From assembly GCF_001866005.1 (NCBI RefSeq), contig NZ_MLQR01000022.1, positions 1 through 49,791 on the forward strand: a stretch of DNA of 49,791 nt, given 5' to 3'. Every line of letters begins with the position of its first letter. Position 1 is the first letter of the stretch. The notes below the pieces were generated by a model. It was not told where the DNA came from. It saw only the letters and a program-made list of their open reading frames with translations, and did no database searches. Positions 7,952-16,419 of the stretch are shown here, piece by piece. Source of the stretch: Anaerobacillus alkalilacustris (GTDB lineage Bacteria > Bacillota > Bacilli > Bacillales > Anaerobacillaceae). The position numbers were made by a program, and so were the translations under genes.

Positions 7952-8753
7952 GCAATTGCTGAACATTGGAATAGCCATTATGCTTATCTCTGCTACTTTG
8001 AGTTTCATTGGATTGTCCTGGGATGGTCTTTATCAAGATGAAAATTTGCTTATTTTAAAGGGTTGGTGGATCAATGACTGGGTAACGCTTGTCGTTGCAG
8101 TTCCACTGTTTGCAATAGCTATTATTCTAACAAAAAAAGGCGGACTTAGCGGAGTAGCACTCCTATCCGGTTTGATGATGTATACGGTTTATAATTATTC
8201 GTATTATTTGTTTGGTGCCGCTTTCAATGCCGCTTTTATCGGTTATGTGATCGTATTTGTCCTTGGACTTTTTGGATTATTAGTAGGCGGAGTAACATTA
8301 TTCTCTAAACTATCAGTAGCCCACATGCCATCATTGAAGATTTGCAAATTCATTAGTATTTATATGGGACTCACAGCGCTCCTTTTAAGCATCGGCTGGA
8401 TTGGTCAATGGCTTCGTTTTGTAACAACAGGAATAACACCTGCACTCTTAGAGCAATTGGATATCACAAATCACCTCGTTGCAGCCCTTGATATGACTCT
8501 CGTTGTTCCGTGGTTTCTATTTGGCTCCGTTCTATTATGGAAAAAGCAAGTGGCAGGACTTATTGTTGGTTTTTTTGTTCATGTGAAAACCGTCATTTAT
8601 ACGATCATCTTACTTTGGGGATCAACCTCCCAAATGCTTACTGGAATAGAGGATGCCGGTGCTCTTATTCCACTTTGGGGCTTTTTCTTTTCGGGTTCGT
8701 TGATATCGATATCACTTCTACTAAAGCCCATCATCGGTTCTAAAATAAATTGA
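7938..8753 (+). CDS. Polytopic membrane protein
   Basis: A 271-residue protein with about eight hydrophobic helices and no recognised family. The ATG at 7938 sits 9 bases after AAAGGAG; an in-frame ATG at 7932 is only 3 bases from it and less likely. It overlaps the last 14 bases of the marR gene. The segment GLSWDGLYQDENLLILKGWW between the first two helices is an extracellular-looking loop. In MarR operons such proteins are often uncharacterised integral membrane proteins. No transport signature is visible. Confidence 0.75.
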   Translation: MNKTRQLLNIGIAIMLISATLSFIGLSWDGLYQDENLLILKGWWINDWVTLVVAVPLFAIAIILTKKGGLSGVALLSGLMMYTVYNYSYYLFGAAFNAAFIGYVIVFVLGLFGLLVGGVTLFSKLSVAHMPSLKICKFISIYMGLTALLLSIGWIGQWLRFVTTGITPALLEQLDITNHLVAALDMTLVVPWFLFGSVLLWKKQVAGLIVGFFVHVKTVIYTIILLWGSTSQMLTGIEDAGALIPLWGFFFSGSLISISLLLKPIIGSKIN

Positions 8754-8766
8754 GGAGGATTCTAAC

Positions 8767-9258
8767 ATGAAAACAGCTATTATTTATGCGACATCGAGGG
8801 GTACGACAGAAAAAGCAGCGCAAATTTTATGTAAAGAGTTACAAGGGGATATCACGTTAATTAATTTGAAAAAAGAAAAATCGATCGACCTAGCTCACTA
8901 TCAAGGTATTATTTTAGGAAGCTCGATCCATGCAGGTATGGTTCAAGGAAAAATGAAAAAATTCATCAAAGCACATGAAAAAGAATTACACTCGAAACAA
9001 CTAGGGTTGTTTATTTGTTGCATGTTTGAGGAAGAACGAGCGAGACAACAATTTGAATTGGCTTATCCGGAGCACCTACGTACTTCTGCGATTGCTAGTG
9101 GAATGTTTGGTGGTGAGTTTGATTTTACGAAAATGAATTTTTTTGAGAGATTTATTGTAAAAAAAGTCGATAAAAACGCAACGGATATTTCTACGTTAAG
9201 TGAAGTGGAAATCAAAAAATTTGCGAAGATATTTAAAGAATGTATTACGACTGTATAG
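8767..9258 (+). CDS. Flavodoxin-domain protein (HemG-like)
   Basis: A 163-residue flavodoxin-fold protein. The N-terminus MKTAIIYATSRGTTEKAA carries the FMN phosphate loop (TSRGTTEK, residues 9-16), and LGSSIHAGMVQGKMKKF at about 50-67 is the second flavin loop. The pattern and size (about 160-175) fit the flavodoxin_5 / protoporphyrinogen oxidase HemG-like group, cytosolic FMN redox proteins. RBS GAGGA precedes the start, and the gene lies 13 bases after its operon neighbour. The actual substrate cannot be read from sequence. Confidence 0.85.
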   Translation: MKTAIIYATSRGTTEKAAQILCKELQGDITLINLKKEKSIDLAHYQGIILGSSIHAGMVQGKMKKFIKAHEKELHSKQLGLFICCMFEEERARQQFELAYPEHLRTSAIASGMFGGEFDFTKMNFFERFIVKKVDKNATDISTLSEVEIKKFAKIFKECITTV

Positions 9259-9275
9259 TTGAGAGGTGATTGATT

Positions 9276-10136
9276 ATGAAAAAAGTAGGAAAAATAATGT
9301 TGGTAGCATTTGTCGTCATTATCGTGACCATATTTCTTGTATCAATGATAAGTAGCGCCGTTTTCAACTATAAAGTAGGAAAAGAAATTGACGTATTTTT
9401 AGAAAAACAAAAAGAGGTAGAAGTGGCGACGATCCCCATGGAAAAATTAGGGCATTTACCGGACCCTGTCCAAAAATGGTTAGTAACTTCAGGTATATTG
9501 GATAGAGAAATGGCTTATTTTGCTCGTTCAAAGCAAACAGCATTTGTTCGGCTAGATCAAAATCAAGAAAATTGGATGCCACTTGAAGCGGATCAATATT
9601 TTACAGTGAAGGAACCTGGATTTCTTTGGAAGGCAAAATTTAAGATTGCCCCGTTTCTTCATATAGCAGGACGGGATCTATACGATAATGGAACCGGCCA
9701 TATGCTCATTAAGTTTCAGTCTTTCTTTACGGTCGCTGATGCAACAGGGTATGAAATAGATCAAGGTACATTAATTCGCTATTTGGCTGAAATTGTTTGG
9801 GTTCCAAGTGCAGCTCTTCAAGACTACATTACATGGGAGGCAATTGACGAAACCTCAGTGAAGGCAACGATGAGTTTTCAGAATATATCTGCATCAGGGG
9901 TGTTTACCTTTGATGAGGAAGGAAACCCTATTCATTTTATTGCAGATCGATACGGTGAATTTGACGGGAATTTTATCAAAAAACCGTGGTCGATTGAGAT
10001 GTACGACCATCAATTTATTGACGGCTACAAAGTACCTACGAAGGCAAAAATAACGTGGAAACTTGATAACGGAGATTATACTTGGTATGTACTTGAATTA
10101 GAGGATTTAGAGTATAACAAGCTTGAAAAGTATTAA
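9276..10136 (+). CDS. DUF6544-like protein with N-terminal membrane anchor
   Basis: A 286-residue protein: one transmembrane helix at residues 5-30, then an extracytoplasmic chain. The patterns LPDPVQKWLVTSGI, RLDQNQENWMPLEADQYFT, PGFLWKAKFKI and DGYKVPTKAKITWKLDNGDY match what I remember of DUF6544 (formerly DUF6920) proteins, of unknown function. The ATG at 9276 follows GAGAGGTGAT; an earlier TTG at 9270 is less likely. It is the last gene of the marR operon and is followed by a terminator at 10253. Confidence 0.75.
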   Translation: MKKVGKIMLVAFVVIIVTIFLVSMISSAVFNYKVGKEIDVFLEKQKEVEVATIPMEKLGHLPDPVQKWLVTSGILDREMAYFARSKQTAFVRLDQNQENWMPLEADQYFTVKEPGFLWKAKFKIAPFLHIAGRDLYDNGTGHMLIKFQSFFTVADATGYEIDQGTLIRYLAEIVWVPSAALQDYITWEAIDETSVKATMSFQNISASGVFTFDEEGNPIHFIADRYGEFDGNFIKKPWSIEMYDHQFIDGYKVPTKAKITWKLDNGDYTWYVLELEDLEYNKLEKY

Positions 10137-10176
10137 GGATAATAACAGAATCAAGGAGCCGGATCTTTGCTTCTTT

Positions 10177-10194
10177 CGTTTGACTAGTCAAACG
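10177..10194. promoter_or_regulatory. 18-bp perfect palindrome, possible orphan operator
   Basis: cgtttgactagtcaaacg is perfectly symmetric. TTGACTAGTCAA-like palindromes are common TetR-family operators, yet the site lies downstream of the DUF6544-like gene with no regulator gene beside it. It could be a remnant operator or a DNA-level hairpin. Confidence 0.35.
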
Positions 10195-10252
10195 GAACAG
10201 TCCCTTAATTTCTATAACGAAAGTAACGAACGACATGCTATGCATAGTAACG

Positions 10253-10279
10253 GGCGCTAGCTGAATACAGCGCCTTTTT
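10253..10279 (+). terminator. Intrinsic terminator of the marR operon
   Basis: A ggcgct/agcgcc stem around a 9-base loop is followed by ttttt. It lies about 115 bases downstream of the DUF6544-like gene. Confidence 0.6.
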
Positions 10280-10340
10280 CTTATAGAATTATATATTAGA
10301 TTTGTTACTCAGGGAGTATTTTTGAAATTATCATTTACTT

Positions 10341-10693
10341 TTATAACTGGGAGAAAAGAGTTCGATAATATGGAATTATACTGATATAGTTAAAGGGTGA
10401 TTTGGATGAATGAAGCTTGATTTCCTTAATTTTTTCAATCTGTAACCCAGTTAACTCTGTTATTTCACTAGTAGAGAAGTCTCGTCCTAATAGTTTTTTT
10501 GCTACTTCTATTCTTACTTCGCTTTTTCCTTCTACTATTCCTTGATTCTTTCCTTTTTCGTAGCTTTTTTATACCATGAATTCATCTGTTACATATTTTA
10601 GGGTTTTCTAAATTTAATCTAAATCGATCAAGTTGATGTTGAATTTGGTTGGATTGGTTTTCTTTATGGTGTTCCCATTCTTGTTTTTTCAAT
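10341..10693 (-). pseudogene. Rpn-family nuclease/transposase remnant
   Basis: On the minus strand the fragment reads QEWEHHKENQSNQIQHQLD, then (frame change) YVTDEFMV, stop, KSYEKGKNQGIVEGKSEVR, IEVAKKLLGRDFSTSEITEL and TGLQIEKIKEIK. The G-x-x-E-G-x-x-E-x-R...A-K-x-L-L...I...TGL...I pattern is the C-terminal tail of Rpn / PDDEXK_2 recombination-promoting nucleases. The catalytic N-terminal domain is missing, and a stop and a frameshift are present, so it is a dead fragment, probably of a former mobile gene. Confidence 0.7.
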
Positions 10694-10800
10694 ATAAGAT
10701 AACATAAGAAAAATCAAATAGGTTTGTATGAACAAAACAAATGAAAGTATGAGCATAAATTTTATTTAAACTCATAAAAAAAATGTGAGGGGTAGTCGGA

Positions 10801-11820
10801 ATGAGTATAGATAGTGGGTTTGACGATCTGATTGAATATTTTTTTCAAGATAAATTGCCAGTGTCCGTATATCGTGGCAAAAGCGGTTATAACAACACTA
10901 CTCGTTATCTCGAAAGAAATGCTAATAAATATATTTTACGTATATATGAAACTCATAATGATGAATCAAAAGTAAAACTAGAACATGAGGTTTTATTGAA
11001 GCTAAATCAACTTTCCAATCTCCCTTTTCAAATCCCTGTACCAGTGATTAAAGATGGAAAATCATTACTTCGATTGCCCTCAAATAAAATTGGTTGTATT
11101 TACAACTATATTGAAGGGGACAACCCAGTTTTTAACACGAAAGAAGTTGTTTTTTCATTTGGCCAAAGTGTAGGTCATTTATTAAAGGCTATACAAACGA
11201 TACATATACAGCAACCTTATATATATCGTCCGTATTATGAGATTGAATATGCTCACCCTAATTGTCCGATAAATAAAGTGGTAGAGTGGTGCATTAACCC
11301 ACCTGAACATTATAAAGAATGTAAAAGGGAACTCTCCTGGATATCATCACAGCTAATTGATTTGAAAGAGTTTGTCCCACGTATTAAGAGTCTTCCTCAT
11401 CAAATCATTCATGGAGATTTAAACGAAACAAATGTGCTAGTAAATGCAGATCAAAAAATAAATGCAATTCTTGATTTTGAATTTACTACTTTTGACCTTC
11501 GAATTATGGAAGTGGCTGTATGTATTTCAGATATCATATCTAAAGAAGCAAACGAAGACATTTATTTAGAAAAGTGCCACCATTTTTTCTCTGGCTTTGT
11601 TTCAACGATGAGTCTAATGGATACTGAAATAGAAGCATTACCAGTATTAGTACAACTTAGAAGGTTAGATGTTTTTCTACACTTTTTAGGAAGGTATATA
11701 GACGGAAAGGATGATCCATCGGTGCTTAAGGAGCGAATAATAAAAACAGCTACCTATCAACCATGGCTCGACGGGGGCGGTCGAAAATTAGTTCGTTTGT
11801 TGAAAAAGTTGATCTTATAG
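10801..11820 (+). CDS. APH/ChoK-fold phosphotransferase
   Basis: A 339-residue kinase-like protein of the aminoglycoside phosphotransferase/choline kinase superfamily. The catalytic loop HGDLNETN (H204-N211) and metal-binding ILDFE (D225) are intact, and the N-lobe has a Gly-containing loop near YRGKSGYNNTTRYL followed by YILRIYE with the likely Lys/Arg strand. Relatives include homoserine kinase type II-like and CotS-like proteins, so the phosphate acceptor could be a sugar, amino alcohol or antibiotic; I cannot choose. The ATG follows GTGAGGGGT. It stands alone. Confidence 0.85.
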   Translation: MSIDSGFDDLIEYFFQDKLPVSVYRGKSGYNNTTRYLERNANKYILRIYETHNDESKVKLEHEVLLKLNQLSNLPFQIPVPVIKDGKSLLRLPSNKIGCIYNYIEGDNPVFNTKEVVFSFGQSVGHLLKAIQTIHIQQPYIYRPYYEIEYAHPNCPINKVVEWCINPPEHYKECKRELSWISSQLIDLKEFVPRIKSLPHQIIHGDLNETNVLVNADQKINAILDFEFTTFDLRIMEVAVCISDIISKEANEDIYLEKCHHFFSGFVSTMSLMDTEIEALPVLVQLRRLDVFLHFLGRYIDGKDDPSVLKERIIKTATYQPWLDGGGRKLVRLLKKLIL

Positions 11821-12266
11821 TACAGTTGGATGAAATAATTCAAACAAATAATATTGAGCTTTAAATTATGTTCACTTCTACAAGAATTAGTAAGACTAAG
11901 GCAATCATACCGGTAAGAGAAAGTCGGTATAGTTTAATTCGTATTACCAGATGAAATAGATTCATACTGCAATTCATAATTAGGAGTCGCTCCAGCGACC
12001 ATTCGATCAATGATAGTAAATATCTCACCAGCTTTTACTGAGAACTAAGGTGGGGTTATTTCAAGTATAAAGGTAAAATAAATGGTTGCGAACGTTCGTT
12101 CTAATGTGGTAATATAAGTATGAAAAATGAAGAGAGAAAATTTAGTTTGTAGACATTTGGCCTTCAATTAGAATGAAAAAAACTGATTCAGAGAGAATAA
12201 CAATAAATCAGATGTTTTCTGTTATTCAACTGCATGGTATAATATAAAAAATTTTGGGGGAATGAT
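11821..12266. other. Intergenic with a short minus-strand remnant and an SOS-like box
   Basis: A 36-codon minus-strand open segment at 11934-12044 reads VKAGEIFTIIDRMVAGATPN then YELQYESISSGNTN before its stop; it looks protein-like but I recognise no family. A GAAC-N4-GTTC site lies at 12090-12101. Nothing else is supported. Confidence 0.35.
12089..12102. promoter_or_regulatory. SOS (LexA/DinR) box-like sequence
   Basis: cgaacgttcgttct contains GAAC-N4-GTTC, the core of the Bacillus LexA box (CGAAC-N4-GTTCG). A taatataag lies shortly downstream and could be a -10 region. No SOS gene follows directly: the next frame ends after ten codons, and the coiled-coil gene starts 165 bases on. It may be a relic promoter. 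Confidence 0.4.
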
Positions 12267-12740
12267 ATGGAAGAAACATTAAGTAAAATCCTTACTGAAC
12301 TTCAACAAATGAACAAACGAATTAATTCATTAGAGGAAAACCAAAATCAACGATTTAAAGGAATAGATGAGAGATTTGATGCTGTTGATCAACGATTTAA
12401 AGGAATAGATGAGAGATTTGATGCTGTTGATCAACGATTTAAAGGAATAGATGAGAGATTTGACATTGTTGATCAACGATTTAAAGGAATAGATGAGAGA
12501 TTTGATATTGTTGACGAACGTTTAGAAACAATAGAAATAGATGTAAAAACTCTAAAAGACAATCTCATCAACGGACTTGAACCATATGTTGAAAAAATTA
12601 TTACTCACATCGATGAAAGAACTGATGATTTAAAAGGAACAATAGAAGGTCAGCAACTAGTTATAGAAACTCTATCTGCACGCTCTATTAAACATGAATC
12701 TGAGATTAAAGACTTCAAACGGTTATTGAAACATCAATAA
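12267..12740 (+). CDS. Coiled-coil protein with 14-residue tandem repeats
   Basis: A 157-residue, almost entirely helical protein. Residues about 28-83 are four near-identical 14-residue repeats of QRFKGIDERFD(A/I)VD followed by a diverged fifth (ERLETIEID); at DNA level these are 42-bp repeats from 12348. Fourteen residues equal two heptads with hydrophobics at F, I, F and V, so a long parallel coiled coil is expected. No signal peptide or membrane segment. The ATG follows GGGGGAATG. Similar repetitive coiled-coil proteins are common in Bacillus and of unknown role. Confidence 0.8.
   Translation: MEETLSKILTELQQMNKRINSLEENQNQRFKGIDERFDAVDQRFKGIDERFDAVDQRFKGIDERFDIVDQRFKGIDERFDIVDERLETIEIDVKTLKDNLINGLEPYVEKIITHIDERTDDLKGTIEGQQLVIETLSARSIKHESEIKDFKRLLKHQ
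12348..12515 (+). repeat. Four 42-bp coding tandem repeats
   Basis: Units begin caacgatttaaaggaatag at 12348, 12390, 12432 and 12474. The first two are identical; the last two differ at the Ala/Ile codon. Near identity suggests recent expansion or gene conversion within the coiled-coil gene. Confidence 0.95.
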
Positions 12741-12824
12741 TAACAACAATAGTCTAGACTACTATTAAGTTTGTAATTGTACGGATAGTAGAAATTTATA
12801 TATTTGATTATTTAAGATTAAATG

Positions 12825-12846
12825 ACCGAGATTCCGGTTTTTTTTT
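12825..12846 (+). terminator. Weak intrinsic terminator
   Basis: An accg/cggt stem with a six-base loop is followed by eight T (interrupted only at the very end). It is a plausible terminator for the coiled-coil gene. Confidence 0.45.
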
Positions 12847-12970
12847 CGAAAGTAGTTGGTTAGTGGTTAGATCCCCTTTAAATACATTAAGAGCTTATTT
12901 CTTTTCACGTTCCTTTAAATACGGTTACACCGAACCCGTTTTCCCAGTGAGTATTAACTAGACCGCATTT

Positions 12971-13069
12971 TTATTCATTAAAATTAACAGTGATGCTTGT
13001 GTATCCTAAAGCCAATTTATTTTCAATATAGCCCCCTAAATAAATACCAGCAGCAAACCCTAAGGTGGT
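12971..13069 (-). pseudogene. Short transporter-like (MFS) remnant
   Basis: A minus-strand fragment of 32 codons reads TTLGFAAGIYLGGYIENKL then ALGYTSITVNFNE. The G-F-A-A-G-x-x-x-G-G-Y-I pattern resembles an MFS-type transporter helix. It is bounded by stops. The flanking bases between 12741 and 13193 contain no other supported gene. Confidence 0.3.
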
Positions 13070-13193
13070 CGTTTAGAAAATTTTAGCTAAATGTGTCAGT
13101 GATTAAAAAGTTAGCTTTTTTGAAAAAGACCATTCCAAAAAAATCGACAAGTTGTTATGCTGTTTCTTGAATTGTAGAGAAAATCAAAGTGTT

Positions 13194-13413
13194 ATCAGGG
13201 TTTTTATAGTTTCCGCTTTCATTAGTGCTAAAAATGTTTCTGTAGCAAATAGCGGATTGACTCGATTTATTTCCCCAGACTCTTCAATAACCTCATGCAT
13301 TCTTTTTATTTAATTCTCCGATAAAACGTTTCTAGTTCCTCTCAAAAAACGATCTAAATCGATATCGACAGTAGCTTGTAAGTGAGAAGTAGCTACTTTT
13401 AAAAGGCGTTTGC
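13194..13413 (-). pseudogene. TetR-like C-terminal remnant
   Basis: The minus strand reads KRLLKVATSHLQATVDIDLD, RFLRGTRNVLSEN, an in-frame TAA, then KRMHEVIEESGEINRVNPLF and ATETFLALMKAETIKTL. The I-E-E-S-G-E-x-x-x-V-N-P pattern resembles the C-terminal ligand domain of TetR regulators. There is no DNA-binding domain and there is an internal stop. It lies back to back with the MMPL remnant, which fits a former divergent regulator/transporter pair. Confidence 0.4.
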
Positions 13414-13772
13414 GTAATGGTTGCCACTTAACATCGCTTGCATATAATGACGAATGCGAAACATCATTTGAATCATGGCTTCAGTATATAACTCTACATG
13501 AAACAAATACGAATAAATTACTCCCTGAAAATGCAATGTCTATGGAAGCAGCTAAAATAGTGGAAGAACAGTTTCCTAACCATGTAGGTATATCCTTGCT
13601 TTTGGTATGGTATCAACACGGCTGGTTAACTGAACAGGATTTTCATACAATTCAATCACTTTACGTAGAAATGGAAGGAAACTCGCTTAATGAGCAATCA
13701 ATCGCTCCTCCTTTTGGTAAGTTGCCGAAAGAGGTTCTTAAAAATCTGCTTCAAAAGACGGGAAAGCAGTAA
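13410..13772 (+). pseudogene. Truncated MMPL-family transporter (N-terminal fragment)
   Basis: From about residue 33 the frame reads NTNKLLPENAMSMEAAKIVE, EQFPNHVGISLLLVWYQHG and IAPPFGKLPKEVLKNLL. This matches the first extracytoplasmic domain of YdfJ-like MMPL transporters (LP-x-x-A-x-S-x-E-A...QFP...PPF). Those proteins have 700 residues or more with twelve helices, while this frame stops at 120 residues, and the first 30 residues do not look like the expected helix. The 3' part is lost at the dispersed repeat that starts at 13795. Confidence 0.65.
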
Positions 13773-13794
13773 CTACCCCCGTATTTTTTACAGT

Positions 13795-14054
13795 ATCAGA
13801 ATTTATAAGTTTCTAACTTGGAAACTGTCTAGCTTCAGCGCCTACGAGCTCGGTCACTTCAGTCAAGCTACTAACTTCAATAACTACTTGAATAACGTCT
13901 CTGAATAGCTTCATGCAGCAATGCTTCGAGGAATCCTACTTCGAAGCATTGCTGTCAGACGCAGAAGCATATAGATTGCGGTCAAAGAGCGACCGCGCTA
14001 CTTGCCGATCTTCCAGTGTTTGTCGCCGATATGCGGGCGCCTTGCGCTTTTCTT
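13795..14054 (+). repeat. Long dispersed repeat, copy 1 (shortened)
   Basis: The element begins atcagaatttataa, passes ctacgagctcggtcacttca and gtcaagctac, and ends ggcgcc-ttgcgcttttctt. The same succession is found at 21904-22222, 23643-23991 and, reversed, 40883-41259. The ends contain related agcgc-rich inverted motifs. This copy lacks the middle GCTACTACTTGGATTACTTC part. No coding capacity. A MITE-like or Bacillaceae intergenic repeat is inferred. Confidence 0.85.
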
Positions 14055-14105
14055 GCTACATTTAACATATATAATTTCTTGTTACTTTCTGATGGGATTC
14101 CACAC

Positions 14106-15146
14106 TTAGTCTAGCGATATTGTACTTGGACTTGGCTGACTAACCCCTTTTTCTAAAATCTCTATAATAGTAAGTACTTCAGCATTACTTACTAATCTTG
14201 GTGCGCCATTAATGATTGTCTCATAACAGGCATCATAGACTCGGCCGTAATCACCAGTTGGCGTCGGAATTTGTTTTTCAATCCAGTCACCATTTGCATT
14301 TTGATAGGTTACAATTCCATATTGGTTAGGGCTGTCCATTCCAAAGTTTTCAGTACCTGGCATGATCCCTAGTTTTAAATCATTTTCTTGTTGATCAATA
14401 CCGTATTTAATAAAACTACCATTTGTCCCATGAAGGATAAACTTTGGATATTCTTTTTTAACTAAGTGACTTGTTTTTACAATCGCTTTTAATTTTCCAT
14501 AAAATAAGCTCACATCATAGTAATCATCAATGCTCTCAGAGTTTCGAATCGATCGGATATCATATGAAACATGTTTTGGTCGGCCAAAAAGTGAAATAAC
14601 TTGATCCATGGTGTGTACACCTAAACCATAAAATGAACCGTCTACCGATGATCCTGGATATACACTGTTATCTGGGCGATAGTAATCAAAATGTGATTCT
14701 AGTTCAATTGGCTCTCCTAGGTAACCGTCCTCCAATACTTTCTTTACGGCTAAGAAATCACCATCAAATCGACGGTTTTGATAGGGCATAATCATTAAAC
14801 CTTTCTTATCTGCAAATTCTAGTAATTTTTTTGCTTCTTCAACAGTTGTACAAAAAGGTTTTTCAACTAATACGTTTTTGCCGTGCTCTAAACATTTCAT
14901 TGCATACTCATAATGAGTAGAGCTAGGTGTACATATCGTTACAAGCTGAATGTCTGAATCATTTAAAAATGAATCTAAATCCGTTGTGAAATGAATATTA
15001 AAATCTGTATAATTTTTTTCTAAGTCAGGTTTTCTTCGTAAGTTGAAAATCGATTTTACTTGAATGTTTTGTCTTAATGTTATGTAAGGTAGATGATACC
15101 GGTTGGTACTTTTTCCGAATCCTATTATCCCCATTGTTAATGTCAA
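14106..15146 (-). CDS. Gfo/Idh/MocA family NAD(P)-dependent oxidoreductase
   Basis: A 346-residue dehydrogenase. The N-terminal Rossmann domain begins TMGIIGFGKSTNRYHLP, the conserved EKPFC lies at 95-99, and the C-terminal alpha/beta domain carries the G-x-H-x-x-D segment (GLGVHTMDQVISLFG). It resembles YdgJ/IolW-like sugar or inositol dehydrogenases, but the substrate is not readable. The start is a TTG at 15146 with AAAGGAG 8 bases upstream; the ATG four codons later is too far from that RBS. It stands alone on the minus strand, with its 3' end against the dispersed repeat. Confidence 0.88.
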   Translation of the reverse strand: MTLTMGIIGFGKSTNRYHLPYITLRQNIQVKSIFNLRRKPDLEKNYTDFNIHFTTDLDSFLNDSDIQLVTICTPSSTHYEYAMKCLEHGKNVLVEKPFCTTVEEAKKLLEFADKKGLMIMPYQNRRFDGDFLAVKKVLEDGYLGEPIELESHFDYYRPDNSVYPGSSVDGSFYGLGVHTMDQVISLFGRPKHVSYDIRSIRNSESIDDYYDVSLFYGKLKAIVKTSHLVKKEYPKFILHGTNGSFIKYGIDQQENDLKLGIMPGTENFGMDSPNQYGIVTYQNANGDWIEKQIPTPTGDYGRVYDACYETIINGAPRLVSNAEVLTIIEILEKGVSQPSPSTISLD

Positions 15147-15669
15147 GAGGAAAGCACTCCTTTCTTTAATACAATTTTATTTCGACATAAATAACATATT
15201 GACATTCAAAAAAGTTGTATAAAACTTTCAAGAAGTTATATTATCTATTTTATAGTAGGTTTAAGAAAAATGTAAGTACGATGGTATAGGAGAAGAGTTA
15301 TAGTGTAATAAGATTTTATACCTTGGTCTAAAACTAAAGCGTTGATGTAAAGAGTAAAACCAGTATTATTCAAAATGGCTTTGCTTTTTTTCTTTTTACG
15401 TATTCCAATTACAAGTGCAATGTAGTTATTACGCTTTTACTAACTCGTTAAGTCAAGAACATAAGAAAATTAGGTAACAAAAATGGTATTGAGCCTAAAC
15501 GAAGTAAAGAAAATTTTTAAAAATTATAATTGTCATCATTAGCTTTGCATAAAAATACATTCTAATAATGATATTGAATTTTTATTCACAAGCAATTATA
15601 GTAATTTTAATAACAGAATTAACGTTTCCAAAAAAAATGGAATGATATGTTTTGTAGGGGGTGAAGGTA
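15147..15669. other. Intergenic, divergent promoter region
   Basis: A/T-rich region between the oxidoreductase (minus) and pxpB (plus), presumably holding both promoters. I see no coding frame, long hairpin or repeat that I can support. Confidence 0.4.
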
Positions 15670-16419
15670 GTGCCTGAAACGGTCGATAAAATGAAAATAT
15701 ATGCTCTAAGTGAAACGGCTATTGTAATTGAGTTTGGAAAAAAGATTGAAGCTGATATTCATAAAAGAGTAAAAGCATTCGTATCATACATAGAAAAACA
15801 TTCATTTCAAGGGTTTATCGAAACGGTTCCTGCTTATTCAAGTGTCACGGTGTTCTACGATCCTCTACAAGTCATTAAAGGTGAAGCAAATAGAAGTAAT
15901 GTTTTGAAGAGTAGAAAATCTGCTTTTGACATTGTTTCTTCTTTGATGAACGAATTTGTCATACAGGCAAATGATGCTGTTGACAATTTGAAGAGAGTAG
16001 TAGAGATTCCGGTTTGTTACGGCGGGACATTCGGTCCGGATTTGCAATTTGTAGCAGAACAAAATAACCTTACTTCCGCTGAAGTAATTAATATCCATTC
16101 ACAAGGAGAATACCCTGTCTACATGATTGGATTTGCGCCGGGTTTTCCTTATTTAGGAGGAATGTCTAAAAAAATAGCAACACCACGTCGATCAAGCCCG
16201 AGAACAAGTATTCCAAAAGGTTCTGTGGGGATAGCTGGAAATCAAACGGGTGTATATCCCATTTCAACTCCTGGTGGGTGGCAATTAATTGGCCGTACAC
16301 CAATACAGCTATTTCTTCCCGAAGATGATCGACCTTCTTTTTTACAACCAGGAGATATCATAAAATTTGTCCCTATTTCTCAAAAAGAGTTTGAAGAGTA
16401 TAAGGAGGGACCTCGATGA
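15670..16419 (+). CDS. pxpB: 5-oxoprolinase subunit PxpB (KipI)
   Basis: A 249-residue KipI-family protein, subunit B of the ATP-dependent PxpABC 5-oxoprolinase that opens 5-oxoproline to glutamate. The family hallmarks GFAPGFPYLGG, RSSPRTSIPKGSVGIAG and PISTPGGWQLIGRTP are intact, with the shorter N-terminal domain (PAYSSVTVFYDP) in front. GTG at 15670 is chosen because AGGGGGTGA ends 5 bases before it; an in-frame GTG at 15661 lies on that RBS. Its stop overlaps the pxpC ATG (ATGA). In B. subtilis KipI also inhibits sporulation kinase KinA, so that role is possible. Confidence 0.93.
   Translation: MPETVDKMKIYALSETAIVIEFGKKIEADIHKRVKAFVSYIEKHSFQGFIETVPAYSSVTVFYDPLQVIKGEANRSNVLKSRKSAFDIVSSLMNEFVIQANDAVDNLKRVVEIPVCYGGTFGPDLQFVAEQNNLTSAEVINIHSQGEYPVYMIGFAPGFPYLGGMSKKIATPRRSSPRTSIPKGSVGIAGNQTGVYPISTPGGWQLIGRTPIQLFLPEDDRPSFLQPGDIIKFVPISQKEFEEYKEGPR

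Noticed and set aside
8510..8743. 77-residue plus-strand ORF inside the membrane protein gene
   Set aside because: Shadow frame of the gene at 7938-8753, without its own RBS.
11934..12044. Y-family polymerase (UvrX) remnant next to the SOS-like box
   Set aside because: The peptide does not show any UvrX/DinB motif that I can identify, so no family is claimed.
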